DNA of 64,000 bases from Staphylococcus sp. M0911 (GCF_003491325.1 NZ_CP022881.1:248001-312000), one strand, 5' to 3'. Numbered from the stretch's first letter, positions 9,330 to 18,551 are shown. Numbers and translations: made by a program. Notes: generated by a model not told the origin, from the letters alone.

Positions 9330-12188
9330 ATGAAAAACGCACTAAAGCTGTTTAAAACAGATTTAAAGAAAATTGCTAAAACACCAGCAGTTTGGATCAT
9401 ATTAGTGGGATTAGCCATATTACCCTCATTTTATGCGTGGTTTAACTTATGGGCAATGTGGGATCCATATGGAAATACAGGCCATATTAAAGTAGCGATT
9501 GTCAATGAAGATAAAGGTGACAAAGTTAGAGGGAAAGAGATTAATGTAGGTAATAAAATGGTACAAACCCTCAAGAAAAATGATAGCTTTGATTGGCAAT
9601 TTGTTAGCCGTGAAAAAGCAGATCATGAAATTAAAATGGGGAAATATTATGCAGGCATATACATACCGAGCAAGTTTACACATCAAATTACGGGAACATT
9701 AAGGAAACACCCTGAAAAAGCGGATGTCGATTTCAAAGTCAATCAGAAAATCAATGCGGTTGCGGCGAAATTAACAGATACAGGTTCTTCATTAGTGGTA
9801 GAAAAAGCTAATGAACAATTTAATCAAACCGTGACGAAAGCACTACTATCAGAGGCGAATAAAGTAGGTCTAAAAATTGAAGATGAAGTGCCAACAATTA
9901 ATAAAATAAAAAATGCAGTCTATGCAGCAAATCAGTCACTACCAGAAATTAATAAGTTTAAAAATAAAATCATCTATTTAAATGAACACCAAGATGACCT
10001 TGATCGCTATGCGAATCAATTTAGAAATTTAGGTAATTATAAAGGTGATATTTTAGATGCACAAGAAAGATTAAATCAAGTTAATTCATCAATACCAGCA
10101 TTAAATGAAAAGGCCAAATTAATAATAGCGCTGAATAATTATATGCCTGATATTGAAAGAGTACTAAATGTAGCAGCGAATGATGTACCAGCACAATTTC
10201 CTAAAATCAATAGAGGTGTCTCTATAGCGGGACAAGGTATTGATGCTGCGAACGACCAACTCACAGATGCTAAAGGATTTTTAACACAAGTTCAAAATCG
10301 AGTTGGTGATTATCAAGATGCAGCAGGACGTGCCCAAAATGTAAATAATGATGTTAACCAAGGTTTACGTCAGCAAGGTGCGCGTCAACAAAGTGCTCAT
10401 AATAAACAACACGACGAGGGACATAGTTATCAATCTGGAATCAAGACGCAATCATTAAGTACTTCCGGTGATAATGAAAGTAACCAGTCAAATGAGCTAG
10501 TAAGTTCAAATGATGTTAAATCAATGAATACAGCATTGACTGAATCATTATTATCACTTTCTAATTTAAGTGATGTTCAGGCCAAAGCATCTCAAAAAGA
10601 TATGGATGCATTGAAACATATCTCATACGGTATTTTGGCATCAGACAAACCGACTGAGTTTAAAGAACCGTTAGAAAATGTATCATCTCGTTTAGAAAAT
10701 GCTACGAAATATAATCAACAATTTATTGATATATTATCAGAGCTTGAGAAAAACGAAGATGTTGATTTATCAAAAGAAATTAAGCAAATAAAAAAAGCCA
10801 ATAATCAACTCAATGATCAGTTGAAAACAACCAATCAATTAATCGATGCCTTATCAAATGGTAGTTCTGGTAAATCAGAAGCGATAAATGTGTTGAATAA
10901 AATTGGTGATACGAATAAGACATTAAGTCAATTCCGTACTTATGTTAAGAAAGAATTAAATCAAAGTTTATTAAACATTTCGAATGATATTACGTCACAA
11001 TTGGCATCAGGTCAACAAGCATTATCAACCGTTCAATCTAAATTAAATTCAATCAATCAGGTGATTGATTCAGGACAAAGTATATTAGATAGTGGTAAAA
11101 AACGTATTGATCGTATTCAAACAGCATTACCAGGTATAGAACAAACGTATATTAGCGCAATGAAAACAGCGCAAGATTACTTCCCTACAGTGAAGAAAGA
11201 TGTAGCTAAAGCGGCAGACTTTGTGCGTAATGACTTACCTGGATTAGAACAACGTCTAGCGAATGCTACTCAAGCAGTCAATGACAATTTACCATCATTA
11301 TTTAGTAAATATGATAATGCGGTGAATTTATTAGATGAGAACCAACCAAGAGCTAAAGAAGCACTGTCAAATTTAGCGGATTTCTCAGAAAATAAATTAC
11401 CAGGTGTTGAGAAAGATTTGAAGAAAGCCAATAAAATATTTAAACAATTAGATAAAGACGATGCGGTAGATAATTTAATCGATGTATTGAAAAATGATTT
11501 GAAAAAGCAAGCTGATGTCATTGCACATCCAATAAATAAAAAGACAACGGACGTGTTCCCAGTTAAAGATTATGGTTCAGGAATGACACCGTTTTATACA
11601 GCCTTATCCATATGGGTAGGTGGGTTGTTAATGGTTAGTTTATTATCCGTAGATAACAAACATGAGTCTTTAAAATCAATACTTAGTCCTAGAGAAATCT
11701 TCATGGGTAAAGCAGGCTTCTTCTTCCTACTAGGTATAGTGCAAGCATTAATTGTATCAATTGGAGACTTAGTTATATTAAAAGCAGCCGTCGAGTCGCC
11801 AGTATTATTTGTGACGATAGCAGTGTTCTGTTCACTGGTATTTAACTCAATTATTTATACTTGTGTATCGTTATTAGGAAACCCAGGTAAAGCGATTGCG
11901 ATTATTTTCTTAGTATTACAAATCGCAGGTGGTGGCGGTACCTTCCCAATTCAAACGACGCCTAAGTTCTTCCAAACGATATCGCCATATTTACCATTTA
12001 CGTATGCGATTGATGCTTTACGTGAAACGGTAGGGGGTATTGTTCCAGAAATATTAATTACAAAAGTGATTATCTTAGCATTATTTGGATTAGGATTTAT
12101 CATAGTTGGTGTTATTTTAAAACCAATCACAGATCCATTGATGAGAAAAGTTTCATCTAAAGTTGATGAAAGTAATGTAACAGAATAA
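9330..12188 (+). CDS. YhgE/Pip-family membrane protein (phage infection protein homologue)
   Basis: A 952-residue protein with one N-terminal transmembrane helix (about 20-40), a large extracytoplasmic coiled-coil region of about 650 residues rich in N, Q, L and K, and a C-terminal cluster of about six helices (about 750-935). This is the YhgE/Pip architecture shared by Lactococcus Pip (phage receptor) and staphylococcal EsaA; the C-terminal part resembles ABC-2 type permeases. Motifs include PSFYAWFNLWAMWDPYGNT near the N-terminus and GGGGTFPIQTTPKFF near the C-terminus. The ATG at 9330 follows TTAGGAG with 7 bases of spacing; a GTG two codons earlier is too close to the RBS. No type VII secretion genes are nearby, so it is not esaA. 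Function in staphylococci unknown. Confidence 0.88.
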   Translation: MKNALKLFKTDLKKIAKTPAVWIILVGLAILPSFYAWFNLWAMWDPYGNTGHIKVAIVNEDKGDKVRGKEINVGNKMVQTLKKNDSFDWQFVSREKADHEIKMGKYYAGIYIPSKFTHQITGTLRKHPEKADVDFKVNQKINAVAAKLTDTGSSLVVEKANEQFNQTVTKALLSEANKVGLKIEDEVPTINKIKNAVYAANQSLPEINKFKNKIIYLNEHQDDLDRYANQFRNLGNYKGDILDAQERLNQVNSSIPALNEKAKLIIALNNYMPDIERVLNVAANDVPAQFPKINRGVSIAGQGIDAANDQLTDAKGFLTQVQNRVGDYQDAAGRAQNVNNDVNQGLRQQGARQQSAHNKQHDEGHSYQSGIKTQSLSTSGDNESNQSNELVSSNDVKSMNTALTESLLSLSNLSDVQAKASQKDMDALKHISYGILASDKPTEFKEPLENVSSRLENATKYNQQFIDILSELEKNEDVDLSKEIKQIKKANNQLNDQLKTTNQLIDALSNGSSGKSEAINVLNKIGDTNKTLSQFRTYVKKELNQSLLNISNDITSQLASGQQALSTVQSKLNSINQVIDSGQSILDSGKKRIDRIQTALPGIEQTYISAMKTAQDYFPTVKKDVAKAADFVRNDLPGLEQRLANATQAVNDNLPSLFSKYDNAVNLLDENQPRAKEALSNLADFSENKLPGVEKDLKKANKIFKQLDKDDAVDNLIDVLKNDLKKQADVIAHPINKKTTDVFPVKDYGSGMTPFYTALSIWVGGLLMVSLLSVDNKHESLKSILSPREIFMGKAGFFFLLGIVQALIVSIGDLVILKAAVESPVLFVTIAVFCSLVFNSIIYTCVSLLGNPGKAIAIIFLVLQIAGGGGTFPIQTTPKFFQTISPYLPFTYAIDALRETVGGIVPEILITKVIILALFGLGFIIVGVILKPITDPLMRKVSSKVDESNVTE

Positions 12189-12198
12189 AGTGAATGAG

Positions 12199-12248
12199 TT
12201 TCTAGCACTTAGGCATTATATGTATGCCTTAAGTGCTAGAATTTTTTT
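12199..12248 (+). terminator. Rho-independent terminator after YhgE/Pip gene
   Basis: A long inverted repeat (TTCTAGCACTTAGGCAT pairing with ATGCCTTAAGTGCTAGAA) is followed by T7. Confidence 0.9.
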
Positions 12249-12340
12249 ATGTAATATACATTAAGACACGAGTTATACACAAAAAAATATATTCTTGAGT
12301 GATATTATAATAAGTGAATACATTTAAGGAGCGTGTGTAG

Positions 12341-12391
12341 TATATTACTGGACAAACAATTATCGTTGATGGTGGTATGAGATTCCACTAG
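12341..12391 (+). pseudogene. Remnant: C-terminal end of a short-chain dehydrogenase gene
   Basis: Seventeen codons read YITGQTIIVDGGMRFH followed by TAG. This is the classic last segment of SDR oxidoreductases (ITGQxIxVDGG). A stop codon lies immediately upstream in the same frame and nothing else of the gene is recognisable. It is best read as the relic of a deleted SDR gene. It fills most of the otherwise empty 12.25-12.46 kb interval. Confidence 0.7.
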
Positions 12392-12458
12392 ATTAGTTAA
12401 AGGTATTTAGAAGAAATTTTGATTCAAATCAGACTCATGAATCATTGAGTGTTTAATA

Positions 12459-12526
12459 AAAAAAGACAGGATAAGGCATTCAGCTCAAGTAAGAGCCAAT
12501 GAGAATGACTTAATCCTGTCTTTTAT
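12459..12526. terminator. Bidirectional terminator
   Basis: AAAAGACAGGAT pairs with ATCCTGTCTTTT around a structured loop. The A-run on one side and T-run on the other suit termination in both directions; it ends the leftward gene at 12528. Confidence 0.75.
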
Positions 12527-12527
12527 A

Positions 12528-13046
12528 TTATTCTGATTTGCTTTGTTTGTTTGAAGTGCTATTGTTTTGAGCTGAGCGATTTGCATTATTATTGTTATTT
12601 GATCCTTGGCCACCTTGACCGCCTTGACCTTGTGCTGATTCAGTACTTGCCTTTGGTTTATTTACTGGTTCAGATTGTTGTGTACGTGCCGGCTGATTAT
12701 TACTTTTTTGTGCCGGTTGATTTGACGGTTTAGATTGAGCTGATTGGCTAGGTAACGTCTGATGATTAGCTTGGGATGATTTTTGAGTTGGTTGTTGATT
12801 AGCTGAATGATTGGAACTGTTTACATTATTTTGTTGTGAATTCGTAGGCTCAGCTTGAACAGATTCTTGATTTGTTGTAGTTTTTTCCGCTTTATCTTTT
12901 GATGCTTTCTTTTTATCTTTTTCCTCAGTTTTATGTTCGGCTTTATGAAGAGATGATTTATTTTGGTGTGTCAAAGCTGCAAAAACAGAAAATCCTAAAG
13001 CTAATACAAGTGCAAAAATAACAATGCTTGCTAGTAATTTCTTCAA
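12528..13046 (-). CDS. Membrane-anchored, low-complexity N/Q/S-rich protein
   Basis: I chose a TTG start at 13046 because GGAGGA lies just before it. An ATG five codons upstream overlaps that RBS and is less likely. The 172-residue product has one N-terminal transmembrane helix or uncleaved signal (LLASIVIFALVLALGFSVFAAL), then a lysine/glutamate-rich segment and a long N, Q, S, P and T-rich tail with GQGGQGGQG. The tail is probably outside the membrane and disordered. I do not recognise a family. Its composition resembles staphylococcal wall-spanning or surface-exposed linkers. Function unknown. Confidence 0.7.
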   Translation of the reverse strand: MKKLLASIVIFALVLALGFSVFAALTHQNKSSLHKAEHKTEEKDKKKASKDKAEKTTTNQESVQAEPTNSQQNNVNSSNHSANQQPTQKSSQANHQTLPSQSAQSKPSNQPAQKSNNQPARTQQSEPVNKPKASTESAQGQGGQGGQGSNNNNNANRSAQNNSTSNKQSKSE

Positions 13047-13158
13047 AAGTGTATCCTCCATTAACTTCGATAATCATTAACTATATTATAATCAAATTTT
13101 TGAATAAGAACACAACATTTAACGATATTTTAAAATAATAGGAAAGTAAGTGACATAT

Positions 13159-14394
13159 ATGAGTGTATTAACTAATGAACAAAAGGTCGAAATTTTATCA
13201 GAAATTGTGGCTATCCCTTCAGTCAATGATAATGAATTAGCTGTAGCACAATATTTAGCCCAATGGCTTAATCAATATGATATTGACACACACATTGATT
13301 ATATTTCAGGTCAACGTGCAAATCTCATCGCAACCATAGGGTCTGGTAAACCAGTAGTTGCTGTATCAGGACATATGGATGTTGTAAATGAAGGGAATCA
13401 TGATGATTGGACATCGCCACCATTTGAATTGACTGAACGAAATGGTCATTTATACGGACGAGGCGCTGCGGATATGAAGTCGGGATTGGCTGCCTTAGTC
13501 ATCGCAATGATTGAAATTAAAGCAAGTGGACAATTAAAAAATGGTACCATTAAATTATTAGCAACTGCTGGAGAGGAAATGGAACAAGCAGGATCAGAAC
13601 AATTATATCGTAAAGGTTACATGGATGATGTCGATGCTCTAGTCATCGCAGAACCATCTTATCCAAGTATTGTATATGCTCATAAAGGATCAATGGATAT
13701 TAAAATCACATCTAAGGGTCGTTCAAGTCATAGTTCTACACCTTTTATGGGAGAAAATGCAATTACACCACTCATTGAATTGATTCAAAATATTAATCAA
13801 GCATATGAAGACATTACCCAAAGTATAAAAGGGACGGCGCTAGATTATGGTAATATGGTCAATCAGATGGCTGATCAATTGCCTAGTTTTGTAAGTAAAG
13901 ACGAAGTTCAAACTAGAATTCAAGGACTTGTAATGACCAATAGCATGATTAATGGTGGTTCTCAAGTCAATTCTGTCCCTGATCATGCAACTGCAACATT
14001 CAATGTTCGTACGATTCCAGAATATGATAATACAAAAGTTAAAGCACTATTCGAGAAATATATCAACGAAGCGAATCAAAGAGGGGCACATCTAACTCAT
14101 GACATCTATTTAGATCTTGACCCAGTTGTAACAACGGGCGACAATCACTTATTTAAATTAGGGCATCAACTGGCTCAAACATATTTTGATTCTTCTGCTT
14201 TGATAGATACACCAACAGTTGCCGTTACGGATGCATCTAATTTATTAAAAGGTAAAAGCGAAGCATTTCCATTCTTAATGATAGGGCCAGGTCAAGGACC
14301 ACATCAAATAGATGAATGTGTTAATAAAGTTCATTATTTAAAATTTATCGATTACTATATTGAATTACTACTGACTTATCTAAATGAAAATTGA
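13159..14394 (+). CDS. M20-family metallopeptidase, ArgE/DapE type
   Basis: This 411-residue enzyme carries the di-zinc M20 signature in order: SGHMDVV (His ligand), GRGAADMKSG (bridging Asp), ATAGEEMEQAGS (general-base Glu pair), IAEPSYPS and the C-terminal GPGQGPHQIDE (His ligand). The family hydrolyses N-acyl amino acids or dipeptides. It is a clear paralogue of the gene at 45002 (shared MSVxxxxxKxxILSxxxxI start), which is why I start at the ATG 13159 and not the GTG at 13150. It stands alone. The name succinyl-diaminopimelate desuccinylase would be an over-call, since there is no lysine-pathway context. Confidence 0.88.
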   Translation: MSVLTNEQKVEILSEIVAIPSVNDNELAVAQYLAQWLNQYDIDTHIDYISGQRANLIATIGSGKPVVAVSGHMDVVNEGNHDDWTSPPFELTERNGHLYGRGAADMKSGLAALVIAMIEIKASGQLKNGTIKLLATAGEEMEQAGSEQLYRKGYMDDVDALVIAEPSYPSIVYAHKGSMDIKITSKGRSSHSSTPFMGENAITPLIELIQNINQAYEDITQSIKGTALDYGNMVNQMADQLPSFVSKDEVQTRIQGLVMTNSMINGGSQVNSVPDHATATFNVRTIPEYDNTKVKALFEKYINEANQRGAHLTHDIYLDLDPVVTTGDNHLFKLGHQLAQTYFDSSALIDTPTVAVTDASNLLKGKSEAFPFLMIGPGQGPHQIDECVNKVHYLKFIDYYIELLLTYLNEN

Positions 14395-14550
14395 TAAGAC
14401 ATGTAAGATAAAATATTAAATTCAATCATAAATTAGATATGACAAAACTGTAAGGGCTATTACTTTTAATTGTATGTCTTTAGTTGATGACGTATAATTT
14501 AGAAGACCCATAAGCAAAGAAGCTGTGGGTAAAGAAAGAGAGGATACGTT

Positions 14551-15117
14551 ATGAATAAAAAGACAAAATCAATCATTGCGTCTACATTAGCTTTCGGTAC
14601 ATTATTAAGTGCATCAGCGAGTGTAGCGCCAGTAATAAATCATACGGCACATGCATCAACAACACAGCAACACCAATCAGCTTACTATACTTATAAAGGT
14701 AACGCAGGTTATGATGCGAAGTTTACTTTAGATAAAAATTTCAAAAATGCGATCAAAGCTGGCAACGTTACATTTAATGGTATTAAAATTGCACCAACTC
14801 AATCAACTCAAACAGTAATCAAATCAGACCAATTATTCCGTCAATATGATAAAAAATCTAAAAAAGCTTCATTAGTCGATATTCCATTGAAAAAGCAATT
14901 GAAGTTAACAGATTTACAAAAATCTTATGGTAAAGATTTGAAAAAAGTAGATAATGGTAAAAATAATACAACTGGTATTTATTACTACCAACCTAAGAAA
15001 AATGGCGAAGCAGTATGGTTCGATGCATCAAAAGGTAAAATCGACCGCATTGTCATTGGCTATGAAAAAACCAAAGTAGCGATTCAAAAAGATAAAACGA
15101 TGGATAAAATTAAATAA
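14551..15117 (+). CDS. isaB: Immunodominant staphylococcal antigen B
   Basis: A 188-residue secreted protein. The signal peptide (residues 1-36) ends in AHA, followed by STTQQHQSAYYTYKGNAGYD. The mature protein is basic, with VTFNGIKIAP and repeated lysines, matching IsaB, a cell-surface and secreted protein of staphylococci known to bind extracellular nucleic acid. The gene order isaB then metalloprotease matches S. aureus isaB-aur. TATAAT lies at 14492-14497, a small hairpin (ACCCAT/GTGGGT, 14506-14530) follows in the leader, and the RBS is AGAGAGGA. Confidence 0.9.
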   Translation: MNKKTKSIIASTLAFGTLLSASASVAPVINHTAHASTTQQHQSAYYTYKGNAGYDAKFTLDKNFKNAIKAGNVTFNGIKIAPTQSTQTVIKSDQLFRQYDKKSKKASLVDIPLKKQLKLTDLQKSYGKDLKKVDNGKNNTTGIYYYQPKKNGEAVWFDASKGKIDRIVIGYEKTKVAIQKDKTMDKIK

Positions 15118-15131
15118 GATAGAATGATATG

Positions 15132-15164
15132 AACAGACGTCCTTATATAGGATGTCTGTTTTTT
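15132..15164 (+). terminator. Rho-independent terminator after isaB
   Basis: AACAGACGTCC and GGATGTCTGTT form a stem with one mismatch around a TTATATA loop, followed by T6. Confidence 0.85.
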
Positions 15165-15170
15165 GATAGA

Positions 15171-15407
15171 TTTAATTATGAATTTAGTCTAATTGGACAT
15201 TTAAAACAACATTCGATCAAAGTGAATATTGGTGATGAAATAACGGATAACGTTATGATAGGTCTTTGTGGAAATTCAGGTAATTCGTCAGAGCCTCATA
15301 TTCATTTTCAAGTTAGTAATCAACCTAGTTTATTAGAAGGGTAATCACTCAAAGTTAATTTTGAAAATAATAGGACACCTATCAAAGGTGAAACGATTCG
15401 CAGATAA
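15171..15407 (+). pseudogene. Remnant of an M23 (LytM-type) peptidase gene
   Basis: One frame reads HLKQHSIKVNIGDEI, then GLCGNSGNSSEPHIHFQV, the typical M23 sequence with the HxH zinc motif near the end of the catalytic domain. A TAA at 15342-15344 interrupts it, yet the same frame continues with family-like sequence (SLKVNFENNRTPIKGE) to a second TAA at 15405. The N-terminal half, signal peptide and first zinc ligands are absent, and the isaB terminator overlaps where the 5' part should be. It is a decayed gene with both a deletion and a nonsense codon. Confidence 0.75.
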
Positions 15408-15547
15408 AACAGTTTGGTAAATTTAATATATTATATTACAAAACACAACGTATATGTATTGGATTTTATGTAATTTTCATTTACTTTTTACAAAAATATA
15501 AATAGTATGAGTAGAGGTTAAAATTTAAACATATACGGAGGATTAAT

Positions 15548-17068
15548 ATGAAACGATTGTCTAAAACTATCATTTCTAGTATTTCAGTAATAGCTATAAG
15601 TAGTTCATTTTATAGTGGACAAGTAAATGCAAAGAATGATCATTCAACAAATCAAAATAAATTAGAAATTAAGGATAAGAATAAAGCATTTCAGGCATTA
15701 AAATTATTACCCAATGATAAAAATGCTAAAAAGCAATTTAAGCACTATAAAACAGTCGACGTCAATACAGATCAATTAGGCTACACGCACTATACATTAC
15801 AACCAAAGTTTAAAAATGCATATGTTCCTGATAGAGAAGTTAAAATACATACTAATCCTCAAGGTAAGGTTGTACTTATCAATGGTGACACAGGTGGTAG
15901 TGAAATAAAACCTAGCAATACTGTTCAAATCCATAAAAAGGAAGCTATCGATAAAGCATTTGAAGCTATTTCAATGTCATCTGACAAAGCTAAAAACTTT
16001 AAAAATGATGTTATTAAAAAGAATGACATTCAAATTAGTGGTCAAAATAACAAATATGTTTATCAGGTTGAAATTGTAACGACCTCTCCAAGAATATCTC
16101 ATTGGACTATTCAAGTTGATGCTGAGACTGGTGAAATCGTTAATAAACTAAATAATATCCAACATGCACATACTGAAGGTAATGGTAAAAGCGTATTAAA
16201 CAAAACGAAAAAAATTAATATTAATAGTAATGATGATAGCTATGAATTGAAAGATGTGACACATAAGGGAAATATTTCAGCTTATGATTATAATGATGAG
16301 GATAGCAGTTCAAAACTAATGACTGATAAAGATAAAGATTTCATAGACAAGTCACAACATGCTGGTGTTGATGCGAACGATTATGCTAAAGATGTGTATG
16401 ATTACTATAAAAATAAATTCGGTCGAGAATCATATGATGATAAAGGGAGCCCTATCGATTCATTAACTCATGTGAATCAATTTGAAAATGAAGATAATCG
16501 TAACAATGCTGCTTGGATTGGCGATAAAATGATTTATGGAGACGGAGACAATGATAATTATTTACCATTCTCTGGTGCTAAAGATGTGGTAGCTCACGAA
16601 ATTACACATGGTATAACTCAAGAAACAGCCAATTTAGTTTATGAAAATCAATCCGGTGCATTGAACGAAAGTTTCTCAGATGTCTTTGCATACTTTATTG
16701 ATAGTGATAATTTCTTAATTGGTGAGGATATATACACACCTAATGTTAAAGGTGATGCATTAAGAAGTATGTCTAATCCTGAAAAGTATGATCAACCTGC
16801 GCATATGAAACATTACTCTAAAACACAAGAAGATAATGGTGGCGTGCATACTAATTCAGGTATCCCTAATAAAGCTGCATATTTAACGATAAAACGTATT
16901 GGTAAAGATAAAGCCGAACAAATTTATTATAGAACGTTAACACAATATTTATCTTCTAATTCAAATTTTGAAGATGCTAAAGAATCATTACATCAAGCCG
17001 CACTTGATTTATATGATAAATCTACAGCAGATAAAGTTAATCAATCATGGGAAGATGTTGGCGTTTAA
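15548..17068 (+). CDS. Thermolysin-family (M4) secreted metalloprotease, aureolysin/SepA-like
   Basis: A 506-residue preproenzyme with a signal peptide (1-28), an FTP/PepSY propeptide (about 29-205) and the mature M4 protease. Catalytic features: HEITH in VVAHEITHGITQE, the third zinc ligand Glu in GALNESFSDVF, and the active-site His in GGVHTNSGIPNKAAY. Length and sequence closely follow S. epidermidis SepA and S. aureus aureolysin, which degrade host proteins and activate other secreted enzymes. The RBS CGGAGGA is ideal. It is monocistronic. Confidence 0.93.
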   Translation: MKRLSKTIISSISVIAISSSFYSGQVNAKNDHSTNQNKLEIKDKNKAFQALKLLPNDKNAKKQFKHYKTVDVNTDQLGYTHYTLQPKFKNAYVPDREVKIHTNPQGKVVLINGDTGGSEIKPSNTVQIHKKEAIDKAFEAISMSSDKAKNFKNDVIKKNDIQISGQNNKYVYQVEIVTTSPRISHWTIQVDAETGEIVNKLNNIQHAHTEGNGKSVLNKTKKININSNDDSYELKDVTHKGNISAYDYNDEDSSSKLMTDKDKDFIDKSQHAGVDANDYAKDVYDYYKNKFGRESYDDKGSPIDSLTHVNQFENEDNRNNAAWIGDKMIYGDGDNDNYLPFSGAKDVVAHEITHGITQETANLVYENQSGALNESFSDVFAYFIDSDNFLIGEDIYTPNVKGDALRSMSNPEKYDQPAHMKHYSKTQEDNGGVHTNSGIPNKAAYLTIKRIGKDKAEQIYYRTLTQYLSSNSNFEDAKESLHQAALDLYDKSTADKVNQSWEDVGV

Positions 17069-17073
17069 ACTAT

Positions 17074-17116
17074 CAAGCCTTTCACTGAGATAAGCGCAGT
17101 GGGAGGCTTGTTTTAT
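17074..17116 (+). terminator. Rho-independent terminator after metalloprotease gene
   Basis: CAAGCCT...AGGCTTG outer stem with an inner CACTG/CAGTG stem, then TTTTAT. Confidence 0.8.
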
Positions 17117-17131
17117 GGGGTGACACTTAGG

Positions 17132-17151
17132 GTTGTCTAACGTTAGACAAC
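17132..17151. promoter_or_regulatory. 20-bp perfect palindrome
   Basis: GTTGTCTAAC is followed directly by its reverse complement. It lies between the protease terminator and the CapA-like gene, about 165 bases before that gene's start. The size and perfect symmetry suit an operator for a dimeric repressor. No regulator gene is adjacent. Function is inferred. Confidence 0.45.
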
Positions 17152-17278
17152 GAGCAGTCTAATTTTTGGGAGATAGTTAATAGTCAAATGATTAAAATGA
17201 ACTACCGTATTTGTTTTGCAAAATAATAATTTACATAAATTTAAAATTAATAGCATTGTTTTTATTCGTGAAAATAGT

Positions 17279-17317
17279 AATGTTGTATGTATATTGTATA
17301 TGAGGAGATACAACATT
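17279..17317 (+). promoter_or_regulatory. Inverted repeat bracketing the RBS and start of the CapA-like gene
   Basis: AATGTTGTAT (17279-17288) and ATACAACATT (17308-17317) are perfect complements. The second arm overlaps the TTG start codon at 17316 and the RBS GAGGAG lies in the loop. In mRNA this would hide the start codon, suggesting translational control. It could alternatively be a DNA operator. Confidence 0.45.
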
Positions 17318-18458
17318 GAAAAAGTATTATTTAATATCGATTTTGTCTTTTATTTTATTTTTGTTAGTTAGCACGTTGGTATATCGGATGGATTTAAAGC
17401 AAGAGGCACAAGTTGTAGCAGTAGGCGATAATTTAATACATCCTAATGTATATAAGGATGCACTTGAATCAGATGGTGTTACATATCATTTTAACCCTAT
17501 GTATCAACATATAAAAAAAGATATTCAAGCGGCAGATATTGCTTTTATCAATCAAGAATCTCCAATTGGTGGAGATCATAGCCCTTATCATGGATTTAAA
17601 CGATTTAACACACCTAGGGATATTTCAGATAGTTTGGTAGAAACAGGGTTTAATTTTATTAATGGAGCTAATAACCATGCATTTGATCAAGGTGACGAAG
17701 GACTGAAATATCATATTCAACAATGGGATAAATATAAAAGTAAAGTGTTGTTTACAGGTGTTTATGATACGCAAAAGGATCATGATCAGGTGGCTGTCAA
17801 AAAGATAAACGGTATCAATATAGCACTGCTTAGTTATACATTTGGTACTAATGGAATTAAGCCTAAACATCAATACGAAATCAACTATTTTGATGACAAA
17901 CAAATTAAGAAGGATATACAACAAGCCAAAGAAGTAGCGGATGTCATATTTGTATCGGCACACTGGGGGAATGAAGGCGCTCATCAACCTAATCCAATAC
18001 AACGAAAATATGCAAAGTTATTTGCTGATGAAGGGGTGGATGTTGTACTAGGTACACATCCACATGTTATACAACCCGTTGAATGGATCAAAGGTAAGGA
18101 TCATCATCGTACCTTAGTCGCTTATTCCCTAGGAAATTTCTTGAATGGACAGGAAACTGGAAATGAAAGTAATGACTTACTCGGTAGAATAGAATTTAAA
18201 ATAATAAAAACGCCTAAAGCAGTAAAAATTGAAAACGTTAAATGGCGAAGTATGGTTAATTATTATGAATTAAGTAATATATACAACAAAAACAGTAAAG
18301 TGAACTTTAAAATATATCCATTAAAGGATATTGATGAACGTTTAATCAGTAAACATGGTCGAAATTATGACCCGAATTCTGAAATGAGCAAATTGCGATT
18401 ACAACAAATAACTAAAGAGGTTATTAATGAAAGATTTTTAGATGAAGACAGTTTATAA
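17316..18458 (+). CDS. CapA-family (PgsA-like) metallophosphatase-fold protein
   Basis: A 380-residue protein anchored by one N-terminal helix (residues 4-24). The remainder is the CapA/PGA_cap domain: VVAVGDNLIH, FINQESPIGG, GANNHAFDQG, VSAHWGNEG and GTHPHVIQPVEW, the metal-binding motifs of calcineurin-like enzymes. In poly-gamma-glutamate producers this protein (CapA/PgsA) works with CapB and CapC. No capB or capC is present here, so a role in PGA synthesis is not shown. The start is TTG behind GAGGAG. Homologues are common as lone genes in Firmicutes, with unknown function. Confidence 0.82.
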   Translation: MKKYYLISILSFILFLLVSTLVYRMDLKQEAQVVAVGDNLIHPNVYKDALESDGVTYHFNPMYQHIKKDIQAADIAFINQESPIGGDHSPYHGFKRFNTPRDISDSLVETGFNFINGANNHAFDQGDEGLKYHIQQWDKYKSKVLFTGVYDTQKDHDQVAVKKINGINIALLSYTFGTNGIKPKHQYEINYFDDKQIKKDIQQAKEVADVIFVSAHWGNEGAHQPNPIQRKYAKLFADEGVDVVLGTHPHVIQPVEWIKGKDHHRTLVAYSLGNFLNGQETGNESNDLLGRIEFKIIKTPKAVKIENVKWRSMVNYYELSNIYNKNSKVNFKIYPLKDIDERLISKHGRNYDPNSEMSKLRLQQITKEVINERFLDEDSL

Positions 18459-18531
18459 AAAATACGTTAGCTTCTGAAATCAATTGTGTTACTAGAAATA
18501 TTTAACACACTGTTACCTAACAACATCGTTA

Positions 18532-18551
18532 AATGTTTCATGAGAAACATT
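18532..18551. promoter_or_regulatory. Inverted repeat upstream of argF
   Basis: AATGTTTC-ATGA-GAAACATT: perfect 8-bp arms around 4 bases, 174 bases before the carbamoyltransferase start, in a 267-base intergenic region with no gene. It could be an operator; its relation to ArgR is not established. Confidence 0.35.

Noticed and set aside
9330..12188. esaA of a type VII secretion system
   Set aside because: The Pip-like architecture fits, but no esxA, essA, esaB, essB or essC is nearby and the context is the sasF region.
13159..14394. Succinyl-diaminopimelate desuccinylase (dapE) role
   Set aside because: Only the general M20 motifs are visible; there is no lysine-pathway neighbour and a paralogue exists at 45002, so the specific name is unsupported.
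14551..15117. Mobile element or prophage boundary around isaB, the M23 remnant and the protease
   Set aside because: No transposase, integrase, att-like repeats or composition change seen; decay of single genes explains the remnants.
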